Origin: Pseudomonadota bacterium
GTDB lineage: Bacteria > Pseudomonadota > Gammaproteobacteria > Burkholderiales > JAJZUU01
DNA length: 43,788 bases
Assembly: GCA_021848325.1 (NCBI GenBank)
Contig: JAJZUU010000020.1
Coordinates: 1-43,788, forward strand
Direction: 5' to 3'
Shown in pieces: positions 25,976 through 35,228 of this stretch (the stretch's first letter is position 1; every line of letters begins with the position of its first letter). The notes beneath the pieces are model-generated. The model worked only from the letters and a program-made list of their open reading frames with translations, made no database searches and had not been told where the DNA came from. The position numbers and the translations under genes were made by a program.

Positions 25976-26731
25976 GCTCTGCTGCGGGTCGGGCCGTGCC
26001 GGAACCGAGTTATATTCTTATTTATGCTTATGGCAAGATTATGTTGCTCAAACACGGCCATCTACGCTCCACTATTCGGCCCGAACTCATCAGCAGGGCT
26101 GTCGGACTTTTGCGGAAAATGCAAGGCGCGGCCAGCGGCCGCCCCCTTTCGCAAGCCCCGCAACACCGTTCCTGGTCAGGACCTACGGGCCGGGGCGCAC
26201 TCGTGGACAAAGTCCTGCCGCTTCCTGATCTTATTACCGTGTCACGAAACACACCCGTTCCCGCCACGACAAGGGCGCCGGAAAAACCTCCCGATGATCT
26301 CGCGATGCGCCGGCGCGCCTTGGCCGCAAAGACAAGAGATCGGGCGTCGCCTCAACAGGTAGGGTAGAGAGGAGGTATGGCCGCCAGGCGGCGCGACCGG
26401 ATCGAGGCGGGGAGAAGGTGGCAAGGCACGCAACGGGATTGCTGCCCAAAACGCTTGCCTGTCACGCGCAACGGCATGCGTCGCTCGCGGTTCGATGTTC
26501 TTGCGCCGGATCGGCAGCATCAGCCCCGGACGGCAACCCCTCAAGCCGGCACTCCGATCCCTATGACCCAGACCCTCGCACAGGCGCTCAGGATGATGCT
26601 CAAATTCCGGCAGATTCCCCATCATACCCCCGACGACACGGAAAAAATCCTTACTTGGCAGGGATGGAAACCTTGGCACGGCAAGACTTTATGAAGGCGG
26701 CGCCAACCGGGTTCCGGTCTTCGCGGCGGAC
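25976..26731. other. fliE-fliF gap without a recognised gene
   Basis: Some 750 bp in an otherwise tight flagellar cluster. Overlapping open frames occur on both strands (for example 26242-26679 minus and 26377-26694 plus), but none has a recognisable domain, a well-placed Shine-Dalgarno sequence or a match to flagellar products. I found no sigma-54 or sigma-28 consensus, no long repeats and no terminator with a T-run. It may be an old insertion scar or hold an uncharacterised small gene or RNA. Confidence 0.5.
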
Positions 26732-27043
26732 CTATACCTGCATATTCATTACTTCCTGATAGGCAGTCACCAGCTTGTTACGCACCTGGACCATCGTCTG
26801 GAAACTCAGATTCGCCTTCTGCAGGGAAACCATGACCTCCTGCAGGCTGGCATCCGGCGATCCCAGCTCAAACGCCTTGGCCGATTTGGTGGCTTCCTGC
26901 TGGGCGCCGTTCACCTGGTCCAGGGAGGCCTTGAGCAGCGAGCCGAAGTCCGCGCCTCCGGCCGCGGCCGGCGCCTCCCCGGCCGCCAGCGCCGAGGCGG
27001 CCCGCATCTGACCGAGCAGTTGATCAATGCCTTGCACGCTCAT
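26732..27043 (-). CDS. fliE: Flagellar hook-basal body adaptor FliE
   Basis: A 103-residue rod-junction protein that links the MS-ring and export gate to the rod. The C-terminal segment SPDASLQEVMVSLQKANLSF, then QTMVQVRNKLVTAYQEVMNMQV, is the diagnostic FliE helix pair. The ATG at 27043 has a GGAGA Shine-Dalgarno sequence; an upstream in-frame start at 27076 has none. It is first gene of the basal-body cluster and is preceded by a sigma-54 promoter about 100 bp upstream. Confidence 0.96.
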   Translation of the reverse strand: MSVQGIDQLLGQMRAASALAAGEAPAAAGGADFGSLLKASLDQVNGAQQEATKSAKAFELGSPDASLQEVMVSLQKANLSFQTMVQVRNKLVTAYQEVMNMQV

Positions 27044-27146
27044 AACTGTCTCCGGGCAAAAATACCGATAATTCAAGGATAGTATACATCAACTCTCGAC
27101 ACGAGCCAGGGCGTCGCCGGTGTCGCTTAATCTTCAAATAAGGGAA

Positions 27147-27162
27147 AGCAACAATCGTGCCA
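27147..27162 (-). promoter_or_regulatory. Sigma-54 promoter of fliE
   Basis: On the minus strand TGGCACGATTGTTGCT matches the -24/-12 consensus TGGCACG-N4-TTGCW at every defined base. It lies 103 bp upstream of the fliE ATG and directly beyond the stop of the gene for a sigma-54 activator (FleR). Sigma-54 control of fliE is established in Pseudomonas and Vibrio. Confidence 0.93.
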
Positions 27163-27188
27163 TAACGCCAACCCTTGGCTTTCCAACC

Positions 27189-28541
27189 TCAGGCCGTGCT
27201 GCCGCCGGTCCCGCCACTGCCGCTTTCTTGGCGATACTGCTGCAATTTATAGCGCAGCGTGCGCTCGCTCATTCCCAGCCGTTCGGCAGCCAGTTTGCGC
27301 GACCCGTTCACTGCGGCCAGGGTCTCCAGGATATGCGCCCGCTCAAAAGACTTCATATCCAGCGCACCTGCGGCAACGGGGCTCTGCGTCTTGGCCGGCG
27401 CTTCAGGGGTGGTTTCGGTTCTCGGCAAATATAGATGCTCGACTTCGATCACGTCGCCCGGAGCAAGGATCGCGGCACGCTGGATCACGTTCTCCAACTC
27501 CCGGATGTTACCCGGCCAGGCATACCGAGTCAATTGTTCCTCGGCCCCGGCGGAAAAGGACAGTCGCTGACGTCCCTGGGCCGTGACTCGGCTGATCAGA
27601 TGCCGCGCAAGCGGCACGATGTCTTTGGGGCGCTCGCGCAAGGCGGGGATGTGCAGCGGGAAGACGTTCAACCGGTAGTACAGGTCCTCCCGGAACGCGC
27701 CATTTTCGACTTCCCGGAGCATATCCCGGTTGGAGGTGGCAAGCACCCGGATATTCAGAGGGATCGGCTTGTGACCGCCGACCCGCTCCACCTCTCTTTC
27801 CTGCAGCACCCGCAATAGTTTCGCTTGCAGCGGTAAAGGCATTTCCGATATCTCGTCCAGCAGCAAGGTGCCGTTTTGGGCTTGCTCGAACTTGCCGGTG
27901 TGCGCCTGGCCCGCCCCGGTAAAGGCCCCCTTCTCGTAGCCGAACAACGTGGACTCGAGGAGGTTTTCCGGGATGGCGGCGCAATTGATGGCCACGAACG
28001 GCTTGCCGGATCGCGCCGAATGGCGGTGGATAAAACGCGCCAGCACCTCTTTGCCGGTGCCGCTTTCCCCTGTGATCAGAATCGTCGCATCGCTCACTGC
28101 GACGCGTTGGGCGAGGGACAGCAGTTCCGTAGTGCGGGGATCGTATGCCACCACTTCCCCGCTGTCGTCGCTGAAGGAAGGGAGCATGTAGCGTGCCACC
28201 TCGGCCATGAGGCGATCGGGCTCGAAGGGTTTGACCAGATAGTCGCAGGCTCCGTCGCGCATCGCTTCCACGGCCTTTTCGATCATCCCGTAGGCGGTCA
28301 TCATCAGCACCGGAACGTAGGGATGGCTGGCCTTGATCTCCCGCAGCAGGGCGTGGCCGTCCATCGGCTGCATTTGGACGTCGGTCACCACCAACCCCAC
28401 CCGCCTCTGGCGCAACACCTCAAGGGCGGCGGGACCGTCTGCGGCCCCCAGCGCCTCGTAGCCCGACAGGCCAAGGGTATCGCACAGCGCCTCGCGCAGA
28501 TCGTGATCGTCTTCCACCACCAGAATGGGCAATGCCTTCAT
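27189..28541 (-). CDS. fleR: Sigma-54-dependent flagellar response regulator, FleR/FlrC type
   Basis: A 450-residue NtrC-family activator. The receiver domain (residues 1-120) has its phospho-acceptor Asp54 in VVTDVQM. The AAA+ domain has Walker A GESGTGKE (about 158-165), the sigma-54 contact loop GAFTGA (205-210) and Walker B TLLLDE. A Fis-type helix-turn-helix lies at the C-terminus (RKLAAERLGMSERTLRYKLQ). It follows the kinase gene by 10 bp, so the two form a FleS/FleR pair. It should drive the sigma-54 promoter of fliE just downstream and other class III flagellar promoters. Confidence 0.92.
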   Translation of the reverse strand: MKALPILVVEDDHDLREALCDTLGLSGYEALGAADGPAALEVLRQRRVGLVVTDVQMQPMDGHALLREIKASHPYVPVLMMTAYGMIEKAVEAMRDGACDYLVKPFEPDRLMAEVARYMLPSFSDDSGEVVAYDPRTTELLSLAQRVAVSDATILITGESGTGKEVLARFIHRHSARSGKPFVAINCAAIPENLLESTLFGYEKGAFTGAGQAHTGKFEQAQNGTLLLDEISEMPLPLQAKLLRVLQEREVERVGGHKPIPLNIRVLATSNRDMLREVENGAFREDLYYRLNVFPLHIPALRERPKDIVPLARHLISRVTAQGRQRLSFSAGAEEQLTRYAWPGNIRELENVIQRAAILAPGDVIEVEHLYLPRTETTPEAPAKTQSPVAAGALDMKSFERAHILETLAAVNGSRKLAAERLGMSERTLRYKLQQYRQESGSGGTGGSTA

Positions 28542-28551
28542 CGCCTATCGC

Positions 28552-29757
28552 CTACTGAGATTGACCCGGAGCGCAGCGGCACGCCTCGCCGCCGGGGGCC
28601 AGGGGGAGGACGAGGGCGAATTCGCTGCCCACCCCCAGCGCGGAACGGACCTCCACCTCGCCGCCGTGGGCCTGGACCACGCCGCGCACGATGGCGAGCC
28701 CCAGTCCCGTGCCCTCGCCGCGGGTGGTGAAGAACGGCTCGAACAGGCGCTCCCGAAACTGGTCATCGATGCCGCGGCCGCTGTCGCTCACCGTGAGCAC
28801 TACCGTGTCGCCCCGCCGCTCCCCGGTCAGGGCGATCGCAGCGCCGGGGGAACAGGCCTGCATGGCATTCTCCAGGAGGTTGAGCAGGGCGCCGGTAAGG
28901 GCCTTGCGGCTGCCCAGGATCTCGGCCTCCCGGCTGCCGTCCGTCACCGTGAAGCCGAGCCCGTGCTGGGCCATCTGGGGTTCCATCACCTGTTGCAATT
29001 CGGCCAACAGGGAAGCTACCGACAGCACCTCCCGCGAAGCCGTTTCACCCTTCACGAACAACAACATGTCCTGGATGAGCCGCTCCAGATGGCGCAGCCG
29101 GACCAGGGATTTCCCGGCGAAGCGGACCCGCTCTCCGTCGGGCAGAGTCGGCTTCGCCAGGTTCGCGGTGTATAGCAGCGCCGTCGCCAACGGGGTGCGC
29201 AACTGATGGGCGAGGCCAGCCGCCATCTCGCCCATCGCCGACAGCCGCTGGTGGCGCTCCAACTGCTGCTGCATCTCGTGGGCTTCGGTCATATCGTGGA
29301 TCAGCAAGATCCCGCCCCCTGCATCCAGCGGACTGCTTCCTATGCCCACCCTGCGCCGGGGCATCGCCTCCGCGTCCGCGAGAAGCTCCCATTCATGGGG
29401 CGTGGCGGTTTGCCTCAGACAGCGCCCCGCCACCTCCTCCCAGGCCGCGCCGAGCAAAGGGGCGCCGAACATCCGCCTGGCTGCGGGGTTCACCTCTACT
29501 ACGATGCCGGCCGGGTCCAGCACCACCACTCCTCCCGGCAACGCCTCCAAAAGGAGGCTCAGCCGCCGCGAAAGGGCCTCCTTTTCCTGCAATTGACGGC
29601 GCAGTTCGCCGTTGGCCACGGCCAACTCATGGGTCAGCCGTTCAACCTGCTGCTGCAGTTCCTGATAGACGCCGGTGAGCTGCGCGGACGCCTGATTGAA
29701 CAGGGTGAAGGCCTGTTCCAACTCCTCCGGGTTAAGCTTGTCTCGATTCTCTGGCAA
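28552..29757 (-). CDS. fleS: Flagellar sensor histidine kinase, FleS/FlrB type
   Basis: A 401-residue soluble kinase with no membrane segment. A long N-terminal coiled coil (about residues 10-70) precedes a PAS-like domain (LLEALPGGVVVLDPAGIVVE), the dimerisation/His domain with phospho-His184 in GLAHQLRTPL, and an HATPase domain with NLLENAMQA, VSDSGRGI and GTGLGLAIV. It should phosphorylate the adjacent FleR. The start at 29757 is a TTG with an AGGA Shine-Dalgarno sequence eight bases upstream; no in-frame ATG is suitably placed. A 40-codon open frame overlaps the start region in another phase. Confidence 0.9.
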   Translation of the reverse strand: MPENRDKLNPEELEQAFTLFNQASAQLTGVYQELQQQVERLTHELAVANGELRRQLQEKEALSRRLSLLLEALPGGVVVLDPAGIVVEVNPAARRMFGAPLLGAAWEEVAGRCLRQTATPHEWELLADAEAMPRRRVGIGSSPLDAGGGILLIHDMTEAHEMQQQLERHQRLSAMGEMAAGLAHQLRTPLATALLYTANLAKPTLPDGERVRFAGKSLVRLRHLERLIQDMLLFVKGETASREVLSVASLLAELQQVMEPQMAQHGLGFTVTDGSREAEILGSRKALTGALLNLLENAMQACSPGAAIALTGERRGDTVVLTVSDSGRGIDDQFRERLFEPFFTTRGEGTGLGLAIVRGVVQAHGGEVEVRSALGVGSEFALVLPLAPGGEACRCAPGQSQ

Positions 29758-29939
29758 CCGCTGCTTCCTTCTCGGCCTGATCGGGTTTACCGATTATGTC
29801 CACGGCACCGCGGACCGGCGCCTGCGCGCTCGCTAAACGGCTGCTGGAATCCATGCCGCCAGCAAAGTATATCGGCAAAAGCACAAGTTTTATAGCGCGC
29901 CCCGATCCGGATTCCGGCCCGCTTCAGGGCTGTCGCGGC

Positions 29940-29966
29940 TAAAGTATTTCGGCTTGCGGCCGTAAG
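29940..29966 (+). promoter_or_regulatory. Sigma-28 (FliA) promoter of the CZB chemoreceptor gene
   Basis: TAAAGTAT, 11 bp, GCCGTAAG closely matches the flagellar sigma-28 pattern TAAAGTTT-N11-GCCGATAA (seven of eight and five of eight). It ends 80 bp upstream of the receptor start. Confidence 0.7.
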
Positions 29967-30046
29967 TGTTGACAGATGTCAATGTTCGCCAACATCGGGG
30001 GCGGCGAATGGAGTTGGCCGCAGACACCCTACAGGAGATTGCAAGC

Positions 30047-31150
30047 ATGTTGTTTTTTTTGAAGAACCGGCAGCAGGTTGAGGCACTTAAGACGAACGCG
30101 CAAGAACTGGAGCGGCAGAACCGGGATTTGCGGGCCGAACTGGAAGCGCTGCTGCTCGAAAAGGAAACCTTGGAGACCAAGCTTTCCGAGATCGCCCCCA
30201 AACAAGAGGCCCACGCCCACCTGTTCCAGAATCTGCAGGCCTTCAGCACCTCCTTTCTGGAAATCCAGAAGTCCCTGGCCGGATTGGCCAATACCATGAA
30301 GGAGGAAAAACAGCATGCCAACGCTGCGGCCGAGGTATCCGTGACCAATCGCAGCGTCATGCAGAAAATCTCGAACGACATGCGCGATCTGTCCCAGGAT
30401 ACCCTGGATACCGCGAGGAGCGTGGAGAGTCTCAATCAGCGCGCCGCTCAAATCGGCGGCATCGTCAACCTGATCAAGGAGATCGCCGACCAGACCAACC
30501 TGCTTGCCCTCAACGCCGCCATCGAGGCCGCCCGCGCCGGCGAACAAGGGAGAGGGTTCGCCGTGGTGGCGGACGAGGTCAGAAAGCTGGCGGAGCGGAC
30601 CACCAACGCCACCAGCGAGATATCAGGGCTGGTATCCGCCATTCAGGAAGAAACGCTGCAGGCGAAGAACCACATGGAGGATTGGGCGCAGCAATCCCGG
30701 GCCTTCAGCAATGAAGGCGAGGCCGCCACCCAGAGCATGGAAAAGCTGCTTTCCCTCACCCACAGGATGGAAGGCGCCATCGCCGCTTCGGCCCTGCGCA
30801 GCTTCGCCGAGGTGGCGAAAGTCGACCACCTGGTCTACAAGTTCGAAATCTACAAGATATTCATGGGGCTTTCCGGCAAGACCAGTGCCGATTTCGCCAA
30901 TCACACCCAGTGCCGTCTGGGTAAATGGTATTACGACGGGGATGGCCGGGAGTACTTCTCGAACAGCCCCGGCTACCGCGAGATCGAGGTCCCCCACAAG
31001 GCGGTGCATCACCATGGGGTCGCAGCCGTCAATTCCTTTTACGACGGGGACTATGGCCGCGGGATCGCCGAGATCGCCGAAATGGAGAAGGCCAGCATGA
31101 ATGTTCTGAATTGCCTGGAGCGCATGGCCGGCAGCATAGCGGTAGACTGA
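30047..31150 (+). CDS. Cytosolic chemoreceptor with C-terminal CZB zinc-binding domain
   Basis: A 367-residue soluble receptor without membrane helices. An N-terminal coiled coil (about 1-60) leads to the methyl-accepting signalling tip [20 protein letters not shown] and [18 protein letters not shown] (about 145-185). The C-terminal CZB domain (about 255-350) has the Zn ligands in [18 protein letters not shown] and HKAVHHHG (His/Cys/His/His). CZB receptors such as Helicobacter TlpD and E. coli DgcZ respond to zinc and oxidants. The ATG at 30047 is chosen for its AGGAGA Shine-Dalgarno sequence; the frame opens at 29966 inside the sigma-28 promoter. It is the first plus-strand gene after the flagellar regulators. 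Confidence 0.92.
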   Translation: MLFFLKNRQQVEALKTNAQELERQNRDLRAELEALLLEKETLETKLSEIAPKQEAHAHLFQNLQAFSTSFLEIQKSLAGLANTMKEEKQHANAAAEVSVTNRSVMQKISNDMRDLSQDTLDTARSVESLNQRAAQIGGIVNLIKEIADQTNLLALNAAIEAARAGEQGRGFAVVADEVRKLAERTTNATSEISGLVSAIQEETLQAKNHMEDWAQQSRAFSNEGEAATQSMEKLLSLTHRMEGAIAASALRSFAEVAKVDHLVYKFEIYKIFMGLSGKTSADFANHTQCRLGKWYYDGDGREYFSNSPGYREIEVPHKAVHHHGVAAVNSFYDGDYGRGIAEIAEMEKASMNVLNCLERMAGSIAVD

Positions 31151-31246
31151 TGGTCCTGAGTTCAGCCCGCGCCTACAAGAAATCGGTGATCCGCTTTCAG
31201 CGCGACCTGTCCGGAAGCGGCAAGGAATGAAAACCGGCCCCATCCG

Positions 31247-31297
31247 GAGCAGTTGGCCGCCGAGTTGCAGCAGGCGGTGGAAAGATTCCGGGTATAG
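31247..31297 (+). pseudogene. 3' remnant of a deleted chemoreceptor gene
   Basis: Seventeen codons including a stop read [16 protein letters not shown]. This is nearly the same as the last residues of the receptor gene at 31452-33074 ([16 protein letters not shown]), and the DNA differs at about eight of 52 positions. No start or upstream part is present. It shows that a second receptor gene once ended here and was lost by deletion, leaving its last 50 bp. Confidence 0.8.
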
Positions 31298-31316
31298 GCG
31301 TCCCGCCAATTCCTCC

Positions 31317-31343
31317 TAAAGATTACAGTTGTTTTACCGAAGT
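31317..31343 (+). promoter_or_regulatory. Possible sigma-28 promoter of the membrane chemoreceptor
   Basis: TAAAGATT, 11 bp, ACCGAAGT resembles the sigma-28 consensus (seven of eight at -35, CCGA core at -10). It ends about 110 bp before the receptor ATG. The -10 is imperfect. Confidence 0.4.
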
Positions 31344-31451
31344 TAGCTACCGGAGGACAGAATTGCCCCGCCCTTTCCCGCGTGCGATGCCAGCGCGGTT
31401 TGGACGGAGGCTACGCGGCGGGCTACATCCAATTCACATCGGAGGCAGGTC

Positions 31452-33074
31452 ATGTTCAAGAATATCCGAAGCATCAGGACAAAACTTCTCATCGCCACCG
31501 GATCGGCGACTACGCTGGTGATCATCGCCCTGGCAATGGCGCTGGGCAACATGCAGGCGACCAACGACCGGTTCAAGACATTCATCGAGCACGACCTGTC
31601 CGAGCTGCAGGCGTACAACCAAATGTACGCCCAGGGGCTGCAAGCCGGCCAGGCCCTCCGGAACATCGTCCTCGACCCCGCCAACAGGAAGGCCTACGAC
31701 AACCTGGACCAGGCGCTACGGGACTTCGACGCCGCTCATGGCACGGCCGTCTCGCGGACCAGCGACGAGCCGAAGGCGAGCGCCGCCCTCGGCAGAATCA
31801 CCCAAATCTGGAAAGAGGATGCCCCGATCCAGGAACAGGTCAAGACCCTGGCCGCCACCGACCAGGCGGCGGCGATCCGGATCCTGAATAGCGAAGAGAC
31901 GCCGCGCTGGCGCAAGGTGAGGGCGGAGGTCCTGCAGCTCATGGCGGATCAGAAGAAACTGGTAGGCGTCGAAATGCTGGATCTGGAGCAGCATTGCAAA
32001 ACCGCCTGGTTGGTCAGCACCACGCTGGGACTGGCGGCCATCGGCTTCGGGGGATTTTTCGTGCTGCTGGTGGTGCAAGGCCTCAAGCGCTCCCTCGACC
32101 AGATGGGGAATTCCATGACCGAACTGGCCTCCGGCCAGGGCGACCTCACCCAACGCCTGGCGGTGACCACCAAGGACGAGATCGGGCGGACCGCGGAGGC
32201 CTTCAACCGCTTCATGGAAGGGCTGCAGAACATCGTCCGCCAGGTGCACGCCAATTCGGAAGAGCTTGCCGGCTCCGCCACCGAGCTTTCCGGCACGGCC
32301 GATCAGGTGGCCCAGGGCTCGCAGAACCAGAGCGAGGCCGCCTCCGCCACCGCCGCGGGGGTCGAACAAATGACCGTCAGCATCGCTTCCGTGGCGGACG
32401 CCGCGGAAGAAGTGCGCAGGCTTTCCGCCGCCAGCCTGGAACGCACCAAGGACGGCAACGAGAGCCTGTCTCAGTTGCTGGGTGAGCTCGACCGGGTGGA
32501 AAGCGCAGTAGGCGAGATCGCCGCCTCGGTCAGCGAGTTCGTGCGCAGCACCGACGCCATTACCGGCATGACCAAGCAGGTCAAGGATATCGCCGACCAG
32601 ACCAACCTGCTGGCGCTGAACGCCGCCATCGAGGCCGCCCGGGCCGGGGAGCAGGGGCGCGGCTTCGCCGTGGTGGCCGACGAGGTCAGAAAGCTGGCGG
32701 AGAAATCCGGCCAATCCGCCAGCGAGATCGACGGCGTCACTCAGACCCTGGGCCATCAGTCCACCATCGTCGAGAAATCCATCGACAGGGGGCTGCAGTC
32801 GCTGCGTGCGAGCCAGGAATTCATGGAAAACGTGGCCAACGTCCTGGCCGAGGCCAACGAGTCGGTCGGCCGCGCCAGCCACGGAGTGGACGACATCACC
32901 AGCTCGGTGCACGAACAGAAAAGCGCCAGCAACGAGATCGCCCGGAACGTGGAGCAGATCGCGCAAATGGCGGAAGAAAACACTGCCGCCATCCATGAAA
33001 CCTCCCGGGCGGCGCACCGTATGGAGCAATTGGCCGCCGAGCTGCAGCAGGCGGTCGGAAGGTTCCGCGTGTAA
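31452..33074 (+). CDS. Membrane-bound methyl-accepting chemotaxis protein
   Basis: A 540-residue receptor. Transmembrane helix 1 (about 11-32, [18 protein letters not shown]) and helix 2 (about 188-210, [20 protein letters not shown]) enclose a periplasmic four-helix-bundle sensor. A HAMP domain follows ([20 protein letters not shown]), then the signalling domain with the tip [20 protein letters not shown]. There is no CheR/CheB-binding pentapeptide at the end (GRFRV). A GGAGG Shine-Dalgarno sequence precedes the ATG. The ligand cannot be told from sequence. A fragment nearly identical to its 3' end lies 155 bp upstream, a sign of past duplication. Confidence 0.95.
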   Translation: MFKNIRSIRTKLLIATGSATTLVIIALAMALGNMQATNDRFKTFIEHDLSELQAYNQMYAQGLQAGQALRNIVLDPANRKAYDNLDQALRDFDAAHGTAVSRTSDEPKASAALGRITQIWKEDAPIQEQVKTLAATDQAAAIRILNSEETPRWRKVRAEVLQLMADQKKLVGVEMLDLEQHCKTAWLVSTTLGLAAIGFGGFFVLLVVQGLKRSLDQMGNSMTELASGQGDLTQRLAVTTKDEIGRTAEAFNRFMEGLQNIVRQVHANSEELAGSATELSGTADQVAQGSQNQSEAASATAAGVEQMTVSIASVADAAEEVRRLSAASLERTKDGNESLSQLLGELDRVESAVGEIAASVSEFVRSTDAITGMTKQVKDIADQTNLLALNAAIEAARAGEQGRGFAVVADEVRKLAEKSGQSASEIDGVTQTLGHQSTIVEKSIDRGLQSLRASQEFMENVANVLAEANESVGRASHGVDDITSSVHEQKSASNEIARNVEQIAQMAEENTAAIHETSRAAHRMEQLAAELQQAVGRFRV

Positions 33075-33126
33075 GCACGGCCTATGCGGCGGACGTGATT
33101 ACGGCGGCAAACCCAGGGCGAGGCTC

Positions 33127-33154
33127 TCAAGTTTCCGCTCCGGACTGCCGATAT
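33127..33154 (+). promoter_or_regulatory. Sigma-28 (FliA) promoter of cheV
   Basis: TCAAGTTT, 12 bp, GCCGATAT. Both boxes are close to the flagellar consensus; the spacer is one base longer than the E. coli optimum. It lies 155 bp upstream of the first cheV and can serve the cheV-cheV group. Confidence 0.75.
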
Positions 33155-33308
33155 AAGCCCACAGATAGGCAAGGTGCACGCGGCTCCGGGTCGTGCGGGT
33201 GTTTCGGATCGCCGACCGGGGTCCGCGAAACAGGCTGAATCTTTGTTTGCTGACACCTTCCCCGGGGCGGCGGCCTCGGGGGAAAAACACATTTGCGGAG
33301 TTGCTGAG

Positions 33309-34250
33309 ATGTCGGAGCTACTGAAAAATATCGACGGCCGGACCAAGCTCGCGGGAACCAACAAGCTGGAGATCCTGCTGTTTTCTCTGGGCAAGGACTT
33401 GCGCTCGGGCCGCAAGGAGACGTTCGGCATCAACGTATTCAAGGTGCGGGAAGTCATGCGCATCCCCGAAATCACGCGGGCCCCGGAAATGCCGGCAGGG
33501 GTGGAAGGGATGGTCAGCTTGCGCGGCATCCTGGTCCCGGTGGTAGACCTGGCCAAGTACGCGACCATCGAGACCGAGGTCACGCCGGAGATCATGATCG
33601 TCACCGAATACAACGGCAAGACCCAGGGATTCCTGGTGGAAGCGGTGGACACCATTCTTCGCCTGGATTGGTCCGCGATGCGGGTCCCGCCCCAGATGCT
33701 GACCGCCCAGATGGGCGGCCTGGTGACCGCGGTGACGGAACTGGGCGACGGGCGCCTGGTGATGATGCTGGACGTGGAAAAGGTCCTGTCGGAAACCAGC
33801 CACTATGACGACAGCCATTTGTTCGCAACCCTCAAGCCCATCGGGCACAGGGGGCGCACGGTCTTCTTCGCCGACGACTCTTCGGTGGCCAGGAAGCAGA
33901 TCGAGCGTACCCTTGATACGCTGGAGGTCAACCATATCAGCGCCATGAACGGTCTGGAGGCGTGGGAGGAACTGCAACGCATCGCCGGCCAGGCGGAGGC
34001 CAGCCAGACCCCCGTGAAAGACGTCATCCAACTCGTGCTGACGGATGTCGAGATGCCCGAAATGGACGGTTACGTGCTGACACGCAAGATCAAGACCGAC
34101 CCGCGTTTCCAGGGGATCCCGGTGATCATGCATTCGTCTCTGAGCAGCACGGCCAACCGGCAGCTAGGACTATCCGTCGGGGTAGACGACTATGTGCCCA
34201 AGTTCGAACCGCAAAAGCTCGCGGAAATCCTTACCAGGCTGCTGGCTTAG
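33309..34250 (+). CDS. cheV: Chemotaxis coupling/receiver protein CheV (copy 1)
   Basis: A 313-residue CheW-receiver fusion. The CheW domain (about 20-165) couples receptors to CheA. The receiver domain (about 183-313) has the acidic pair DD (189-190), phospho-acceptor Asp246 in LTDVEMPEMDGY and the PKFEPQ lysine. It may act as a phosphate sink or adaptor that tunes CheA. The ATG at 33309 is chosen from the family N-terminus and a GGAG sequence upstream; the open frame begins at 33174. It lies 39 bp before a second cheV of the same design. Confidence 0.95.
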   Translation: MSELLKNIDGRTKLAGTNKLEILLFSLGKDLRSGRKETFGINVFKVREVMRIPEITRAPEMPAGVEGMVSLRGILVPVVDLAKYATIETEVTPEIMIVTEYNGKTQGFLVEAVDTILRLDWSAMRVPPQMLTAQMGGLVTAVTELGDGRLVMMLDVEKVLSETSHYDDSHLFATLKPIGHRGRTVFFADDSSVARKQIERTLDTLEVNHISAMNGLEAWEELQRIAGQAEASQTPVKDVIQLVLTDVEMPEMDGYVLTRKIKTDPRFQGIPVIMHSSLSSTANRQLGLSVGVDDYVPKFEPQKLAEILTRLLA

Positions 34251-34289
34251 GCAGAATCGGGCAGCGCCCAGAAAGCGGAGAAAACAGAA

Positions 34290-35228
34290 ATGACTATTCA
34301 GGCCAATCAGAAATTGCTTGATTCGGTGGATGGCAGGACCAAACTGGCCGGGTCCAACAAACTGGAGATCCTGTTGTTCACCCTGGGTACCAACGAGGTC
34401 TTCGGCATCAACGTGTTCAAGGTGCGCGAGGTCAGCCAGACCCCGCCGGTCACCAAGACGCCGAACATGCCCAACGGCGTGGAAGGGGTCATCTCCCTGC
34501 GCGGCAACATCATACCGGTAATCGCGCTGGCCAAGTTCATCAATATAGAAGGCGCCCCGGAAGACACCGGGCAAAACATGATCGTTACCGAGTTCAGCAG
34601 GCGCACTCAAGGCTTCCTGGTGCATGACGTGGACCGCATCATCCGGGTCGACTGGGACAAGGTCAAACCACCCGAATCCATGCTGGCCGGCAACGACACC
34701 CTGATCACTGCGATCACCGAACTGCCTGACGGGAAACTGGTGTCCATCCTGGATGTGGAACAGATACTGGCCAGTGCCATCGGCGAAGAGCCGGTACCCG
34801 ACCTGCCGCCGGTCGAAACGGAGGCCGAGGTTTCAGTGTTTTTCGTGGATGACTCGGCCGTGGCACGCAAGGAGATCATTCTGGTGCTGGACAAGCTGGG
34901 CGTCCGATATCAGCAGGCGAACAACGGACTGGAGGCGTGGGAACGTCTTCAGGGGATTGCCAGCCACGCCCGGGGCGACGGCGCACCGCTGCATGACCAG
35001 ATCAAACTAATCCTGGTAGATGCGGAAATGCCGGAAATGGACGGCTACGTGCTGACCAAGAATATCAAGTCCGACCCCCGTTTCAGCGGCATACCGGTGG
35101 TGATGCACTCCTCGCTGTCATCGGAGGCGAATCGGGTAATGGGGCAACGGGTAGGCGTCGACGCATATGTCGCCAAGTTCGACCCCGTGGTGCTCTCGGA
35201 AACCTTGCGCCCGCTCTTGTTACGATGA
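34290..35228 (+). CDS. cheV: Chemotaxis coupling/receiver protein CheV (copy 2)
   Basis: A 312-residue CheW-receiver protein, a clear paralogue of the gene just upstream: the N-terminal DGRTKLAG-NKLEILLF and C-terminal DAEMPEMDGYVLT blocks are shared. Phospho-acceptor Asp244 and the acidic pair at 187-188 are intact. It differs from copy 1 in the early CheW domain (the LRSGRKET insert is missing). Such tandem copies may couple different receptor groups. A GGAG Shine-Dalgarno sequence lies ten bases before the ATG. Confidence 0.95.
   Translation: MTIQANQKLLDSVDGRTKLAGSNKLEILLFTLGTNEVFGINVFKVREVSQTPPVTKTPNMPNGVEGVISLRGNIIPVIALAKFINIEGAPEDTGQNMIVTEFSRRTQGFLVHDVDRIIRVDWDKVKPPESMLAGNDTLITAITELPDGKLVSILDVEQILASAIGEEPVPDLPPVETEAEVSVFFVDDSAVARKEIILVLDKLGVRYQQANNGLEAWERLQGIASHARGDGAPLHDQIKLILVDAEMPEMDGYVLTKNIKSDPRFSGIPVVMHSSLSSEANRVMGQRVGVDAYVAKFDPVVLSETLRPLLLR

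Noticed and set aside
26242..26694. Overlapping 105- to 145-codon frames in the fliE-fliF gap
   Set aside because: Arg/Pro-rich composition on both strands, no domain, and the one Shine-Dalgarno-like GGAGG is too close to its ATG.
31150..31230. 26-codon frame starting in the stop codon of the CZB receptor gene (TGATG)
   Set aside because: Too short, no domain and no Shine-Dalgarno sequence; it probably belongs to the scar left by the lost receptor.
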